Positions 1 through 9,045 are shown, numbered from the stretch's first letter. The stretch: 64,000 nucleotides of DNA from an uncultured Oscillospiraceae bacterium (GCA_947625815.1 CANQPU010000003.1:1-64000); one strand, 5' to 3'. Numbers and translations: made by a program. The notes: generated by a model from the letters alone, not told the origin.

Positions 1-399
1 CCTAAACTCAAGCAGCATAGCAAGTCACCTCAATTTTGCGAATTTTCTGCAAAATCATATCTATATTATACGCTCTTAGTGGGCAAAGTCAAACTCATTT
101 TTGTGTTTTTTAGAAAAAATATAGACAGCCTATTATAGGGCCGGATTGATATTGGACATTCTCTTTAGGGCGTTAATCACATTTTTATAGGCAATTTCGT
201 AGTGTATTATCACATTTTTATTACACCGAGATCCTCGGGCCAAAGAAATGCAAGAGCAAAAAACGGACATTTTGTTTATCTAATCGGCAAAATGTTTACC
301 CTTAAATATGGAATATTATTAAGGGAATCTTCTCTTAGCACATTGACTTTCCCCTTTATTCACGATATAATTTAAGGGAAACAGACGGAGGTGAGGAGA
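1..399. other. AT-rich intergenic region upstream of the Fic gene
   Basis: No convincing coding sequence is seen on either strand. The stretch holds a 13-bp direct repeat (ATCACATTTTTAT at 176-188 and 209-221), an inverted repeat CCCTTAA/TTAAGGG at 299-325 just upstream of the Fic promoter, and the promoter itself. TTAAGGGAA occurs both in that inverted repeat and just after the -10 box (373-381), which would suit an operator, but this is inference. Confidence 0.5.
343..371 (+). promoter_or_regulatory. Sigma-A type promoter of the Fic gene
   Basis: TTGACT at 343-348 and TATAAT at 366-371 are separated by 17 bp, followed by a GGAGG ribosome binding site at 387-391. Confidence 0.8.
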
Positions 400-1446
400 A
401 TGAGAGCGTTTAACTACTCGGCGATCAAGGAGCAAAAGTGGGATTCCGAAATCCTCGGATTGATTGCGGCGATTTATAAAGAAGCCGGAAAGCAAGAGCT
501 GTATCTGAAGCAGCGCCCGGAGGAGCTGGAAAAGCTGGTGGAGATTGCGAAGGTGCAGAGTACGGAGGCGTCCAACGCCATCGAGGGCATCGTCACTACC
601 AACACGCGCATCCGGCAGCTGGTCCAGGAGAAGACGACGCCGAGGAACCGCGACGAGCAGGAAATTGCCGGATACCGCGATGTTCTCAATCTGATTCACG
701 AGAATTTTGACGTGATTCCCATCACGCGCAACTATATTCTCCAGCTCCACAAAATCCTGTACAGCCACATGAACAACCCCGTGGCCGGCAGGACGAAAAA
801 CGTGCAAAATTACATCAGCGCGACTTACCCGGACGGTCATGTGGAGATACTGTTTACGCCGCTGCCGCCATACGAGACACCGGAGGCGCTGGACAGAATC
901 TGCGAGGAATACAACCGCGTCATTGGAAACATGGAGGTTGAACCGCTCATCGCAATCCCTGTTTTCATCCACGACTTTCTGTGCATCCACCCCTTCAACG
1001 ACGGGAACGGCAGGATGAGCCGGCTGCTGACGACGCTGCTTTTATACAGGAGCGGCTTCTATGTGGGTAAATATAGTTCGCTGGAAGCAAAGATCGCGAA
1101 AAATAAAGATTTATATTATGACGCGCTGGGCCAGTCTCAGATTGGCTGGCACGAGGGCCGGGAGGACGCGGTTCCGTTTATCAAGTATCTGCTGGGGACG
1201 ATCCTTGCCGCCTACAGGGACTTTGGGGATCGGATTGCCTTGATAGAAACGAAGCTTCCCGCCCTTGAGATGGTAAGGCGCGCCACAATGAACAAGATTG
1301 GCCGTTTCACAAAGCAGGATATCCGTGAGCTGTGCCCCTCTCTCAGCGTCAGCTCCGTCGAGGGTGCGCTTCGCAAGCTTGTGGCTTCCGGCGAGCTGAA
1401 ACGAGAGGGTTCAGGGAAGAATACCTGCTATTACAGAGCAAGCTGA
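400..1446 (+). CDS. Fic family protein with C-terminal HTH
   Basis: Predicted Fic-domain enzyme; the family transfers AMP (or related moieties) from nucleotides to hydroxyl side chains of target proteins. The core motif HPFNDGNGRMSR is intact, with the catalytic His and the phosphate-binding loop. An N-terminal SNAIEG matches the (S/T)xxxE(G/N) inhibitory motif of class II Fic proteins, so the enzyme is probably self-inhibited. The C-terminal ~80 residues look like a winged helix. A GTG nine bases upstream is in frame, but the ATG at 400 sits 8 bp after GGAGG and is preferred. It is a single gene with its own promoter. The target protein cannot be told from sequence. Confidence 0.9.
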   Translation: MRAFNYSAIKEQKWDSEILGLIAAIYKEAGKQELYLKQRPEELEKLVEIAKVQSTEASNAIEGIVTTNTRIRQLVQEKTTPRNRDEQEIAGYRDVLNLIHENFDVIPITRNYILQLHKILYSHMNNPVAGRTKNVQNYISATYPDGHVEILFTPLPPYETPEALDRICEEYNRVIGNMEVEPLIAIPVFIHDFLCIHPFNDGNGRMSRLLTTLLLYRSGFYVGKYSSLEAKIAKNKDLYYDALGQSQIGWHEGREDAVPFIKYLLGTILAAYRDFGDRIALIETKLPALEMVRRATMNKIGRFTKQDIRELCPSLSVSSVEGALRKLVASGELKREGSGKNTCYYRAS

Positions 1447-1490
1447 ACGGTTTGTTCGCATATAGCATATAAAAAGAAAAAAGAAAACGT

Positions 1491-1529
1491 AACCGGGATG
1501 GGCAGTGAAAAGCTTTGCCCATCCCGGTT
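1491..1529. terminator. Bidirectional terminator between Fic and amidotransferase genes
   Basis: A 14-bp perfect stem (AACCGGGATGGGCA with its complement at 1516-1529) lies between two convergent genes. On the minus strand it is followed by a T-rich run. Confidence 0.8.
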
Positions 1530-1531
1530 CC

Positions 1532-2464
1532 TTATACCATTTCCTCCTGACAGTAAATAAATTCCTCAATATCCTCCAGCGCATACCCATCCGCCAGGAG
1601 CTTGTCGATGCAGGCCTCGTCGTAGCCGTAGTAGGCGGCGACGGTTTTGAGGCTTTGGATGTACTCAGCCTCCTCGTCGGTGAGGCTTACACGGCGCGAG
1701 GTTGGCGCATGAGGGCACCAGTGCCAGTAGATCCAATCATCGTCCTGCATCTTGAAGGTGGAGACGCTCTGCTTGCCGTGGCGGTCGATCATCAGGATTT
1801 CACCGTCCCTGGGCATGATGGTTTCATGCTCCCAGCTCTCAATATTAAGGGATCTGAGCGCGGATGTCAAGATTCCCTCCGTTGACGCGTACAGGTACAC
1901 GCCGAGGCGCTTGTAATGGAAAATGACGAGGGGATTGTCTCCCTTAACGAAGTAAAATTGGCCGTTCTGGTCGAGGATCGTGAAGGTAAAGTGACCCATC
2001 AGAGATTCCGCCATCTCTCCGATGCTGTGCATGGAGAGCTCGCCTTGCCGCTCTATGAGCTGGACGGCGACGTAGCTGTCCGTCTCGATGCTCGTTTTCG
2101 GGAGATCGTACTCCTTTTGAAGCTCTCTGTCGTTGATCAGAACGCCGTTATGTGCCAGAGCGAACCTGACGCCGCCGGCCTTTCCGGGGAACGGATGGTT
2201 GTTCTGGTTCCGCTTGGGACTCCCCTGGGTGGTCATCCGGGTGTGGCCCATGATGTACCTGGCGTCGGGCGGGATGCGAAACTTCATCCGATGGGCAGGC
2301 TTGGGCGCCTTCTGGATGCACAGCCTGTCCCTCTGGAAAAAGGCGATTCCCGTGGCGTCCGTGCCCCTGACCTCCGCCGCAGTACCCAGCGCCTTGACCA
2401 GCAGGAGCCTCTGTACGGCGTTCAGATTGCCCTTGTAGTCCAGCACTCCGAAGATAGCGCACAT
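1532..2464 (-). CDS. Class II glutamine amidotransferase-like protein
   Basis: The protein starts MCAIFG, so Cys2 becomes the N-terminal nucleophile of the Ntn-hydrolase fold that releases ammonia from glutamine. Further family motifs include RGTDATG, GHTRMTTQG and ALAHNGVLIN, as in the glutaminase halves of PurF and GlmS. At 310 residues there is no attached synthase domain. The ribosome binding site (GAGGAGGTG) lies inside the last codons of the amidoligase gene upstream, so the two are translationally linked. Inference: it supplies ammonia to, or trims glutamine-derived products of, the neighbouring amidoligase. The substrate is unknown. Confidence 0.85.
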   Translation of the reverse strand: MCAIFGVLDYKGNLNAVQRLLLVKALGTAAEVRGTDATGIAFFQRDRLCIQKAPKPAHRMKFRIPPDARYIMGHTRMTTQGSPKRNQNNHPFPGKAGGVRFALAHNGVLINDRELQKEYDLPKTSIETDSYVAVQLIERQGELSMHSIGEMAESLMGHFTFTILDQNGQFYFVKGDNPLVIFHYKRLGVYLYASTEGILTSALRSLNIESWEHETIMPRDGEILMIDRHGKQSVSTFKMQDDDWIYWHWCPHAPTSRRVSLTDEEAEYIQSLKTVAAYYGYDEACIDKLLADGYALEDIEEFIYCQEEMV

Positions 2465-2467
2465 ACC

Positions 2468-3577
2468 TCACACCTCCTCTGAGACGGCCACAGGCTCATT
2501 CACATAGAGCCGCCGCTCTTTGAGATACTGGATCAGCTCAGGAGTCTCCTTCTCACTGAGGGAGGACACAAACTCCGACCAGGTGACGGCCTTCACTTCC
2601 TCATCGGACAGAGAAACAGCCACGTCGCAAAGCCTCTCAACGAGCTGCAACGTGGCTATCAGTGTGTTGTATTTGAGCGTTCCCCGGAAGATGCGGAACT
2701 CGATTGTCTCCGACGGCGTCAGGTTGACGCAGGTGTAACGGTCCCGGTTGGACTTGGCGCTTCTGAGCACGTCCTTCGGGTCGTCCTTGCGCCCGTACCT
2801 CGCCGCCCAGCGTTCAAGCTGCTTCTGCGTCCTCCGGCTGAACCGAAGAAGCTCATGCCAGAAGTTTTCGACAAGGAACAAAATCCTCGCTATGGCGTCC
2901 TCCTGCTCTATCTCGATGTCGCCGAGGCTTGAACGGTTGACATGGACATGGAGGCCGCAGGTGCCGCTTTGATGGGAGACATATCCCATGGAGACGGCCT
3001 CACGCAATATCTCCCGCCAGGGCATCTCCTTGATGTGATACTCCAGCGTCATGGGATGGGTCACGATCTCCATGCCGTCGTCCAGGCTCCCGTCGTGCTT
3101 GATGTAGATGTGCTCGTGGAGGCGGTTGCCGATCTCCATGAGCTGATTGGCGTTGTCGTCGGACTCGCCGCCGCTGTCGATCTCAAGCTCTACGCCAAGG
3201 TAGCGGTTCCCTCGGCCGTAGAAGATGGGATCGGGCTTGTAATAGTAATTGCGGACACCGGGCTCGTGCTCAACGTGGTTGAAGCACTCGTCGCAGTAGC
3301 CCTCGTCGTCGTCCTCGTCCAGGTAGTGGAGGTCGTCCACATGGGTCAACCGCCCGCACCGGCGGCAATGGTCGTAGTGGTTTTCCTCGCAGTCGCTGCA
3401 AAGGGTGATGTTCTCGTCGCCGCAGTCATCGTCGTTCCAGATCCGCTCACCGCAGCAGATACACAGCCGCGTTCTGGCCGAAAGACAGTCCTGGCAGAGC
3501 TCCAGATCGTCAAAGACGGTCCGCTCTTCAATGGGATGCTCCTCCCCGCAGGCATAGCAGATGAACGTCTCATCCAT
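2468..3577 (-). CDS. Amidoligase-family protein with N-terminal zinc-ribbon cysteines
   Basis: About 369 residues. The first ~110 hold repeated CxxC pairs (CYACG, CQDC, CICCG, CSDC, CRRCG, CDEC), consistent with zinc-binding ribbons. The rest carries features of the Amidoligase_2 family (COOH-NH2 ligases): GVELEID, HDGSLDDGMEIVTHP, CGLHVHVN and IEFRIFRGT. Family members are thought to join amino and carboxyl groups using ATP, and are known to sit beside amidotransferases and peptidases in mobile or conflict loci. The ATG at 3577 lies 8 bp from GGAGG and is preferred over the GTG at 3586. Its start overlaps the stop codon of a 20-codon ORF. The product of the pathway is not known. Confidence 0.8.
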   Translation of the reverse strand: MDETFICYACGEEHPIEERTVFDDLELCQDCLSARTRLCICCGERIWNDDDCGDENITLCSDCEENHYDHCRRCGRLTHVDDLHYLDEDDDEGYCDECFNHVEHEPGVRNYYYKPDPIFYGRGNRYLGVELEIDSGGESDDNANQLMEIGNRLHEHIYIKHDGSLDDGMEIVTHPMTLEYHIKEMPWREILREAVSMGYVSHQSGTCGLHVHVNRSSLGDIEIEQEDAIARILFLVENFWHELLRFSRRTQKQLERWAARYGRKDDPKDVLRSAKSNRDRYTCVNLTPSETIEFRIFRGTLKYNTLIATLQLVERLCDVAVSLSDEEVKAVTWSEFVSSLSEKETPELIQYLKERRLYVNEPVAVSEEV

Positions 3578-3632
3578 TCCGCTCACCTCCCGAAGGTGCG
3601 ACAGGCGAAAGAAATTTTGAAAGAATGTACAT
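3570..3632 (-). CDS. Short ORF (20 codons) overlapping the amidoligase start
   Basis: An ATG at 3632 stands 8 bp behind a perfect AGGAGG (3646-3641) and opens a 20-residue frame beginning MYILSKFLSP. It ends in TGA at 3572-3570, inside the ATGGATGA that also starts the amidoligase. It is either a leader peptide that couples translation to the amidoligase or a small peptide substrate of the two enzymes. Its short length gives no homology evidence. Confidence 0.45.
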   Translation of the reverse strand: MYILSKFLSPVAPSGGERNG

Positions 3633-3640
3633 GGTGTAAA

Positions 3641-3665
3641 CCTCCTAAATAATATTGATAGGAGG
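3641..3665 (-). promoter_or_regulatory. Hairpin that would mask the ribosome binding site of the short ORF
   Basis: On the minus strand CCTCCTA (3665-3659) is the exact complement of TAGGAGG (3647-3641), which contains the AGGAGG of the 20-codon ORF. The loop is 11 nt. Pairing would hide the site; alternatively the inverted repeat is a DNA operator. Confidence 0.45.
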
Positions 3666-3701
3666 ATATTACATCTCTCAGTTTTTGAACTATACAGCTA
3701 A

Positions 3702-3737
3702 AAAGCACCTGTTTCAAAGCGAAAACAGGTGCTTTTT
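3702..3737. terminator. Rho-independent terminator after the DUF4143 ATPase gene
   Basis: AAAGCACCTGTTT pairs with AAACAGGTGCTTT around an 8-nt loop, with T runs on both strands. It ends the minus-strand ATPase gene and separates it from the amidoligase unit. Confidence 0.8.
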
Positions 3738-3754
3738 GTGAATTTATGAATTAC

Positions 3755-5050
3755 TTATACGCAGAACGCCGCGTACAGCGGGACCGTCTTTTTTCCGTCC
3801 TCAAACCCAAAATTCTTTGCCGAGAGCTTGATGGCGTATGCCGGCTTGAAGGCGTCCATGTAGACCTTCAGGCTCTTGGCCTTGGTGTTGTCGGCGGACT
3901 TGACCTCGATGGGGATGAGCTTGCCCTCCCGCTGGATGATAAAGTCGATCTCGGCGCCCCGCTCGGACTCCCAGTAGAAGGTCTGATAGCCGTTTATGGT
4001 GAGCTGGACGTTGACGTAGTTCTCCGTGAGACCGCCCTTGAAATCGTTAAGGTCTTCCACCATGTAGAGCAAATCGTTGGCGGCCAGGTCCTTTTTGGCA
4101 GCCAGGAGCCCCAAGTCAGAGACGTAGATCTTAAAAGCGTCAATGTCCCGGTAGTTTTCCAGGGGCTTTTTGATTTGCTCCACCTTGAAGACCTGGGACA
4201 CGATGCCCGTAAGCCGCAGCCACTCGATGGCGTTCTCAAACTCGGAGGCCCGTCCGCCCTTCTTGATGAGCTTATATTGAAAGCGGGTGTTCTTCTTGGA
4301 GAGCTGTACCGTGATGCTGTCGTAGCAAAGCCGGGTCTTCTTGATCTCGTTGAGGTTGTTGTACTTGCTCATGTCGTTGAGGTAGCTGGCCAGAATGGTG
4401 TCCTGGATGTGCCGGACCAGCACATAGTCATGGGTCTGGACAAACTGGGTGACGCACTCCGGCATACCGCCCACCACAAGATACTGCCGGTAGAGGCCCA
4501 TAGCCGCCTCATGCAGGGCGGAGGGCATGGGCGTATCCGTCTCAAAGCAATGATGGATCTGACGCACCAACGCGTCCTCGCCCAGGGCCAGCATGAACTC
4601 CTCCAGGTCCATGGGGTAGAGGGTCTTCATGTCCACCTTGCCCACGGGGAAGGAGAACCTCGACCGGTTGACCGCCACACCCAACAGACTTCCCGCCGCG
4701 ATGATGTGGTAGTCCGGCGCCTCCTCACAAAAATATTTTAGGGAGGTCAAGGCCCTCTCGCAGAGTTGGATCTCGTCAAAGATAATCAGCGTCTTCTCCC
4801 GCACGATGGTCTGCCCGGCAATGTGGGACAGGATGGGGAGCAGGTAGTCGGGACTGATGCTCTCGTCAAAGGTCTTGGCAAGGCCCGGATTCGTCTCAAA
4901 ATTAAAATACGCCACGTTCTCATAGCGCGTCCGGCCAAACTCCAAAATAGAATAGGTCTTCCCCACCTGCCGCGCCCCCTGCAAAATCAAGGGTTTGCGG
5001 CTCTGGCTGACCCTCCAGCTCTCCAAATACTCCATGATTTTCCGAACCAT
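3755..5050 (-). CDS. AAA-type ATPase, DUF4143 family
   Basis: About 431 residues. The N-terminal ATPase domain has Walker A GARQVGKT and Walker B LIIFDEIQ. The C-terminal half is of the DUF4143 type, ending with the nuclease-like pattern EIDFIIQREGKLIPIEVKS. The family is abundant in Firmicutes and Bacteroidetes and has no settled function. The ATG at 5050 follows GGAGG at 5063-5059; the longer 5086 start lacks such a site. Two relatives lie at 30.2 and 32.8 kb in this window. Confidence 0.85.
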   Translation of the reverse strand: MVRKIMEYLESWRVSQSRKPLILQGARQVGKTYSILEFGRTRYENVAYFNFETNPGLAKTFDESISPDYLLPILSHIAGQTIVREKTLIIFDEIQLCERALTSLKYFCEEAPDYHIIAAGSLLGVAVNRSRFSFPVGKVDMKTLYPMDLEEFMLALGEDALVRQIHHCFETDTPMPSALHEAAMGLYRQYLVVGGMPECVTQFVQTHDYVLVRHIQDTILASYLNDMSKYNNLNEIKKTRLCYDSITVQLSKKNTRFQYKLIKKGGRASEFENAIEWLRLTGIVSQVFKVEQIKKPLENYRDIDAFKIYVSDLGLLAAKKDLAANDLLYMVEDLNDFKGGLTENYVNVQLTINGYQTFYWESERGAEIDFIIQREGKLIPIEVKSADNTKAKSLKVYMDAFKPAYAIKLSAKNFGFEDGKKTVPLYAAFCV

Positions 5051-5161
5051 AGCCGATACCTCCCTCTGATGAGATGAGTATAGCAAATATTCATGTTAAA
5101 ATCAATGGAATATCTTAAAATAATTACATTATTATCTGTGAATAGCCGACCCGCTTTTACA

Positions 5162-5446
5162 TCATTCGCTCATGCTGTCCAAAAACTCCCCCAGCGCCTT
5201 CCTCTGGCGGGGTGTGAGCTGATATATTTTCTCGACCAACGGATCTGCCGGTGAGTCGTCGAAGAACTCCTTCAGCGTGATCCCCAGCGTGTCGCAGAGT
5301 ATCGACAGAAATTCCACGGTGGGGTTCTTGCTTCCCAGCTCGATCTCCCGAAGATAGCTCTGCGACACCCCGGAGAGATTTGCCAGCTTGTTGACTGTGT
5401 ACCCCTTCCCGGCCCGGAAAAAGGCTATGCGCTTTCCTATCTCCAT
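5162..5446 (-). CDS. XRE-family helix-turn-helix regulator
   Basis: A 94-residue protein whose first ~65 residues are an HTH_3 domain (GKRIAFFRAGKGYTVNKLA, then SGVSQSYLREIELGSKNPT). The C-terminal tail is charged. The start is supported by AAGGAGGTG. It is divergent from the GTPase cassette with about 210 bp between, so it is the likely regulator of that cassette (inference). Confidence 0.85.
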   Translation of the reverse strand: MEIGKRIAFFRAGKGYTVNKLANLSGVSQSYLREIELGSKNPTVEFLSILCDTLGITLKEFFDDSPADPLVEKIYQLTPRQRKALGEFLDSMSE

Positions 5447-5514
5447 AACGACACCTCCTTGCCAATATAGAGACAGGATAGCAGAAACAGGCCTTTTAGA
5501 TTACTGATATAGAA

Positions 5515-5543
5515 TTGACTTTTAATGTTATAGAGTTTATAAT
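5515..5543 (+). promoter_or_regulatory. Promoter of the GTPase cassette
   Basis: TTGACT (5515-5520) and TATAAT (5538-5543) have 17-bp spacing. A second TATAAT at 5549-5554 follows. Confidence 0.75.
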
Positions 5544-5579
5544 GTGCGTATAATGTCGAAACAGCGAGAATATTCAGTG

Positions 5580-5617
5580 AATCAAACATTTTCCCTGAGG
5601 GTGAAAAATGTTTGATT
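5580..5617. promoter_or_regulatory. Long palindrome in the leader of the GTPase cassette
   Basis: AATCAAACATTTT (5580-5592) is the exact complement of AAAATGTTTGATT (5605-5617). It lies between the promoter and the first gene and has no T run after it. It could be an operator for the divergent XRE protein or a stable RNA hairpin in the leader. Confidence 0.6.
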
Positions 5618-5659
5618 GAATAGCAACAAAAACAAGATGTGAGAGGAGAAAGCAATCTG

Positions 5660-7894
5660 ATGGACATTCCAAGAACAATCGATTCAATAATTCAGCAGCG
5701 GAAGCAGCGGCTTCCTGAGATCGACGCGGCTATACAGAGGCTGAAAAAGGCTCATGACGCCGTTGAGCTGTTTAAGGATTTCAAGTCGCAGCTAAGCGTT
5801 GACGAGGCCGAATTATCAGATCAATTCTACTCATGTCTGGCGGGCGTATCCACAGACGAGTTTGACCGTGAATATAGAAGGAGCCTGACAGAGTTAGAGC
5901 GCCTGAAGGCCAGGTTCTCCCGCGACCAGGTCAGCATCAGCTTCGTGGGGCGCGCAGGCCAAGGAAAGAGCCTTGTATTACAGCGCATCAGCGGACTTGA
6001 CAGCGATGTGATCCCCTCCAGCGGCGGGACAAAGGACTGTACCGGCGCTCGTTCCGTCATTGTCAACCGTCCGGGCCAGGAGCCGTCGGCAGATATCACC
6101 TTTTTCACTGAACAGGAGTTCCTGGATATCATTAACACATATCTCTCCGTGCTGTTCTCCGATGAGGTCCCCCAGGTCCGGTCGCTGGGCGCGGTCCGTT
6201 CAATCAGAATTGCGGACCTTGAGAGAAAAATATCCAACGACCCGGTCAAGGTCGAACAGATGAAGCATCTGCGCGCCTACATTGATCACGCCCAGGAACT
6301 CCGGGAGCTTTTAGGGACAAGCATCACGGTTCCCAAGGAGGAAATCGAGCAATATGTAGCGCAGTACTCCCATGAGGACACCAGCGTCAACTATTACTAC
6401 TACCTGGCCGTGAAGGACGCCAGGATCTTTGCGCCATTCCCCACGGCCGACTGCGGCAAAATCATCCTGGTTGACACCATCGGCACCGGAGCCACATCTT
6501 TAGGGGTGGACGAGGAGATGATCCGCACCGTCCGTGAGGACAGCGACGCGATCATCCTGATGTTCCGTCCGGAGCCAATGCGCGGAAGACCGGGTATTGA
6601 GCATTTTGAACTGCTGGATAAAATCATAAAGGCCGTTTCCCCGGAGTACACCGGCAGAATGCTCTTTTGGCTCATCAACCGGGTGGAGTCCGGCGGCGGC
6701 CGCAACGCCGATGTGGTGGACGAGATCATCAGTACGCTTCAAGGTGACAGCCGTGCCGTGGCGGGATATCTCAATGTCAACTGCTTCAGCGAGGGGGAGG
6801 TCAGAGATAATCTGCTGGCCCCCGTCCTGAACCAGCTGTCAACGCATCTGGCGGACATTGACAGAATGCTTTTGAACCGCACGAACGATCTGCTGTCCGG
6901 CGTCTCCCGCGCCTACTCCATCATAAGCCGGAGCTTTGGCAAGGCGGAGACGGCTCTCGTCAATGTGAACGAGCAGAGAAAGATGAGGCCGGCCATTCAG
7001 AGCACCATTGATTTGATGACCAACTGCCTGAGAGATCTTTTCTACAGATATGAGGCCCAAAAGGACAAGGACTGTGAGCCCTTGAAGGCCGCGGCAGAGA
7101 TCAAGCTGAAAAACGTCCTCCGTTCCCTGCCGGGGATCGACAGGATCCTGCAGGAGCTGAACAAGGGCCGCATGGACCAGCACAGCGTATTCAGGAACCT
7201 GGGCAGCGAGCTGCGCCTTGATATCATCAATGATTTCCTTGAGCTTAACAAGACGCTTGACGAGCTGGTCCGAAGAATGAAATGCGAAGCCATTCATTGT
7301 CTTGCCGACTCGGACAAGGGCAGAATGGGCTTTGTAGTGGACGCCGACCCCGACGACCCGACGGGGTGGCTCAATGCCGCGTTGGAATACCTGGACGACA
7401 GCCAGGTCCCGATGATCCAAAACGCCCTGCGTTCCCTGCGCGACTTTGATTTGAGAATGGAAAACTTCCTGATCTACAAGGTCCGCTGCTGTTTGACGCC
7501 CATTGAGTGGCTGGATCTGGATCAGACGCCTCAGATCCACGGGGACAAGATGGACAAACAGGTTTTAGCGGAAAACATCCGGTTCCAGATCGACCACGCC
7601 CTCAATATCATCTACAACAAAGTAAAACAGGAGCTTGGAAACTTCTACTCCTTCCCCAACACCGCCATGTACGCTGTGCTTCGGGACTTTTATGACCGGG
7701 TCACATTTATGGCCGAGCCCTCTGGGAACACCGTCTCGGATGAGTGGGCGGATATGTACGAGGACGCCATCCCGCAGATCTGGCAGGAGGAGCACCAAGC
7801 CTTCAGCGCCATGAGGGAGCGCTCAGAGGAGTGGTCCGCGTTGTGCAAAGCCGTCGGCGAGTGCGCGGCCAGTGGATTTTTCAGGATCAACTGA
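5660..7894 (+). CDS. Large dynamin-like P-loop GTPase (first gene of GTPase cassette)
   Basis: About 744 residues. An N-terminal coiled stretch (1-90) precedes a GTPase domain with G1 GRAGQGKS (97-104), G3 DTIG (272-275) and a possible G4 NRVES (340-344). The remaining ~400 residues are helical, as in dynamin-like and other large GTPases. G4 is NRVE rather than NKxD, so nucleotide specificity is uncertain. The ATG at 5660 follows GAGAGGAGA; the upstream in-frame ATG at 5639 does not. The next gene begins 14 bp after the stop. Inference: it works with the small GTPase and membrane partner as one system. I do not recognise a named gene. Confidence 0.75.
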   Translation: MDIPRTIDSIIQQRKQRLPEIDAAIQRLKKAHDAVELFKDFKSQLSVDEAELSDQFYSCLAGVSTDEFDREYRRSLTELERLKARFSRDQVSISFVGRAGQGKSLVLQRISGLDSDVIPSSGGTKDCTGARSVIVNRPGQEPSADITFFTEQEFLDIINTYLSVLFSDEVPQVRSLGAVRSIRIADLERKISNDPVKVEQMKHLRAYIDHAQELRELLGTSITVPKEEIEQYVAQYSHEDTSVNYYYYLAVKDARIFAPFPTADCGKIILVDTIGTGATSLGVDEEMIRTVREDSDAIILMFRPEPMRGRPGIEHFELLDKIIKAVSPEYTGRMLFWLINRVESGGGRNADVVDEIISTLQGDSRAVAGYLNVNCFSEGEVRDNLLAPVLNQLSTHLADIDRMLLNRTNDLLSGVSRAYSIISRSFGKAETALVNVNEQRKMRPAIQSTIDLMTNCLRDLFYRYEAQKDKDCEPLKAAAEIKLKNVLRSLPGIDRILQELNKGRMDQHSVFRNLGSELRLDIINDFLELNKTLDELVRRMKCEAIHCLADSDKGRMGFVVDADPDDPTGWLNAALEYLDDSQVPMIQNALRSLRDFDLRMENFLIYKVRCCLTPIEWLDLDQTPQIHGDKMDKQVLAENIRFQIDHALNIIYNKVKQELGNFYSFPNTAMYAVLRDFYDRVTFMAEPSGNTVSDEWADMYEDAIPQIWQEEHQAFSAMRERSEEWSALCKAVGECAASGFFRIN

Positions 7895-7908
7895 AAGGAG
7901 ATTTTCTG

Positions 7909-9045
7909 ATGGACAAGCAGAAAAAAGGCGCCCAGCCGGGAAACAGCGAATTTAAGGTCAACGTGATGATGATCGGAGGCAGACGCTGCGGCAAGACCAG
8001 CGTTCTGGCAGCCATGCAGGGCAGCTTCAATCAGGTGGTGAGCAGCACACCGCTCCAATTTGACACGGCAGACAGTGAGACAGTCAGAGTACTTGCGGAA
8101 AAGCGCAGTGAGATACAGGAGTATTTCACAGTCAAGGGGCACAGCCCCACGTTTGTACCGGATGACACCCCGACAAAGGATATTTCAACCTATTCGTTTA
8201 ATGTGGGGCTTAAAGATTCCAAAACCAAAAGCAAAATCAAAATTAATTTTATCGATCTCCCTGGTGAGTGGGTCGTCGAACACACTCATGACGATAAAAT
8301 CATGGACAATATGAGCAAAAGCCGGGTTCTGATCATAGCCATAGATACGCCCCACCTGATGGAGGAAAACGGCAGATTCAACGAGCGCAGGAATCACTGC
8401 TATGACATCATCGAGATGGTCAAGCGGGTCGGGTTTGCCGATGCGGAAAAAGGCGCGGGACTTATACTGCTTATCCCCCTCAAATGCGAACGATATTACA
8501 ACGATAAGCGCATGGAGGAGGTGCTGATAAAGGTCAGGGAAGCGTATTCGGACCTCATTCAATACATCAATCAGCCCGGAGTGGACGGGAAGCGGTCCTC
8601 CTGCCAGGTGGCCGTGACACCTATCCGCACCATGGGAGGCGCCGCCTTTGAAAAGTTTGAACGTGATGACAATTTAGAAATCAAGTTAGACTCAGGCTAT
8701 AAGACTCCGGAAGAAGCAATTTACTACTTCCCGGACATGAACAAATTGAAACCAGAGCCAGCGGATTGCGAACAGCCCGTGCTGTACGTCCTTGATTTTA
8801 CTCTTCGGGCCGCCCAATCGGTCAAAAGACATTCTAAATCAAACAGCATTCTCGTAAAGATAGGTGATGTGATTCGTCAGACGTTATCACACAGCCCAAA
8901 GGATTTGCTGTTCCTAAACATTGCAAGTTATATAGTTGAAGCGATCAAGCTTTGGTCTGGCGCGGAGGACTATTTGCTCTATGCCGAAGAAATCGCAAAA
9001 ATGAAGAAGACCGAGGGAGACGGATACGGGGTCCTGATAGGATAG
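7909..9045 (+). CDS. Small TRAFAC-like GTPase (second gene of GTPase cassette)
   Basis: 378 residues with Walker A GGRRCGKTS (23-31) and G3 DLPGEW (116-121). A later KCERYY takes the place of a canonical NKxD. The layout recalls the double-GTPase (DO-GTPase) families described from bacterial conflict systems, but I cannot confirm this without a profile search. The start has AAAGGAG 8 bp upstream, and the gene lies 14 bp after the large GTPase. The C-terminal half has no motif I recognise. Confidence 0.7.
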   Translation: MDKQKKGAQPGNSEFKVNVMMIGGRRCGKTSVLAAMQGSFNQVVSSTPLQFDTADSETVRVLAEKRSEIQEYFTVKGHSPTFVPDDTPTKDISTYSFNVGLKDSKTKSKIKINFIDLPGEWVVEHTHDDKIMDNMSKSRVLIIAIDTPHLMEENGRFNERRNHCYDIIEMVKRVGFADAEKGAGLILLIPLKCERYYNDKRMEEVLIKVREAYSDLIQYINQPGVDGKRSSCQVAVTPIRTMGGAAFEKFERDDNLEIKLDSGYKTPEEAIYYFPDMNKLKPEPADCEQPVLYVLDFTLRAAQSVKRHSKSNSILVKIGDVIRQTLSHSPKDLLFLNIASYIVEAIKLWSGAEDYLLYAEEIAKMKKTEGDGYGVLIG

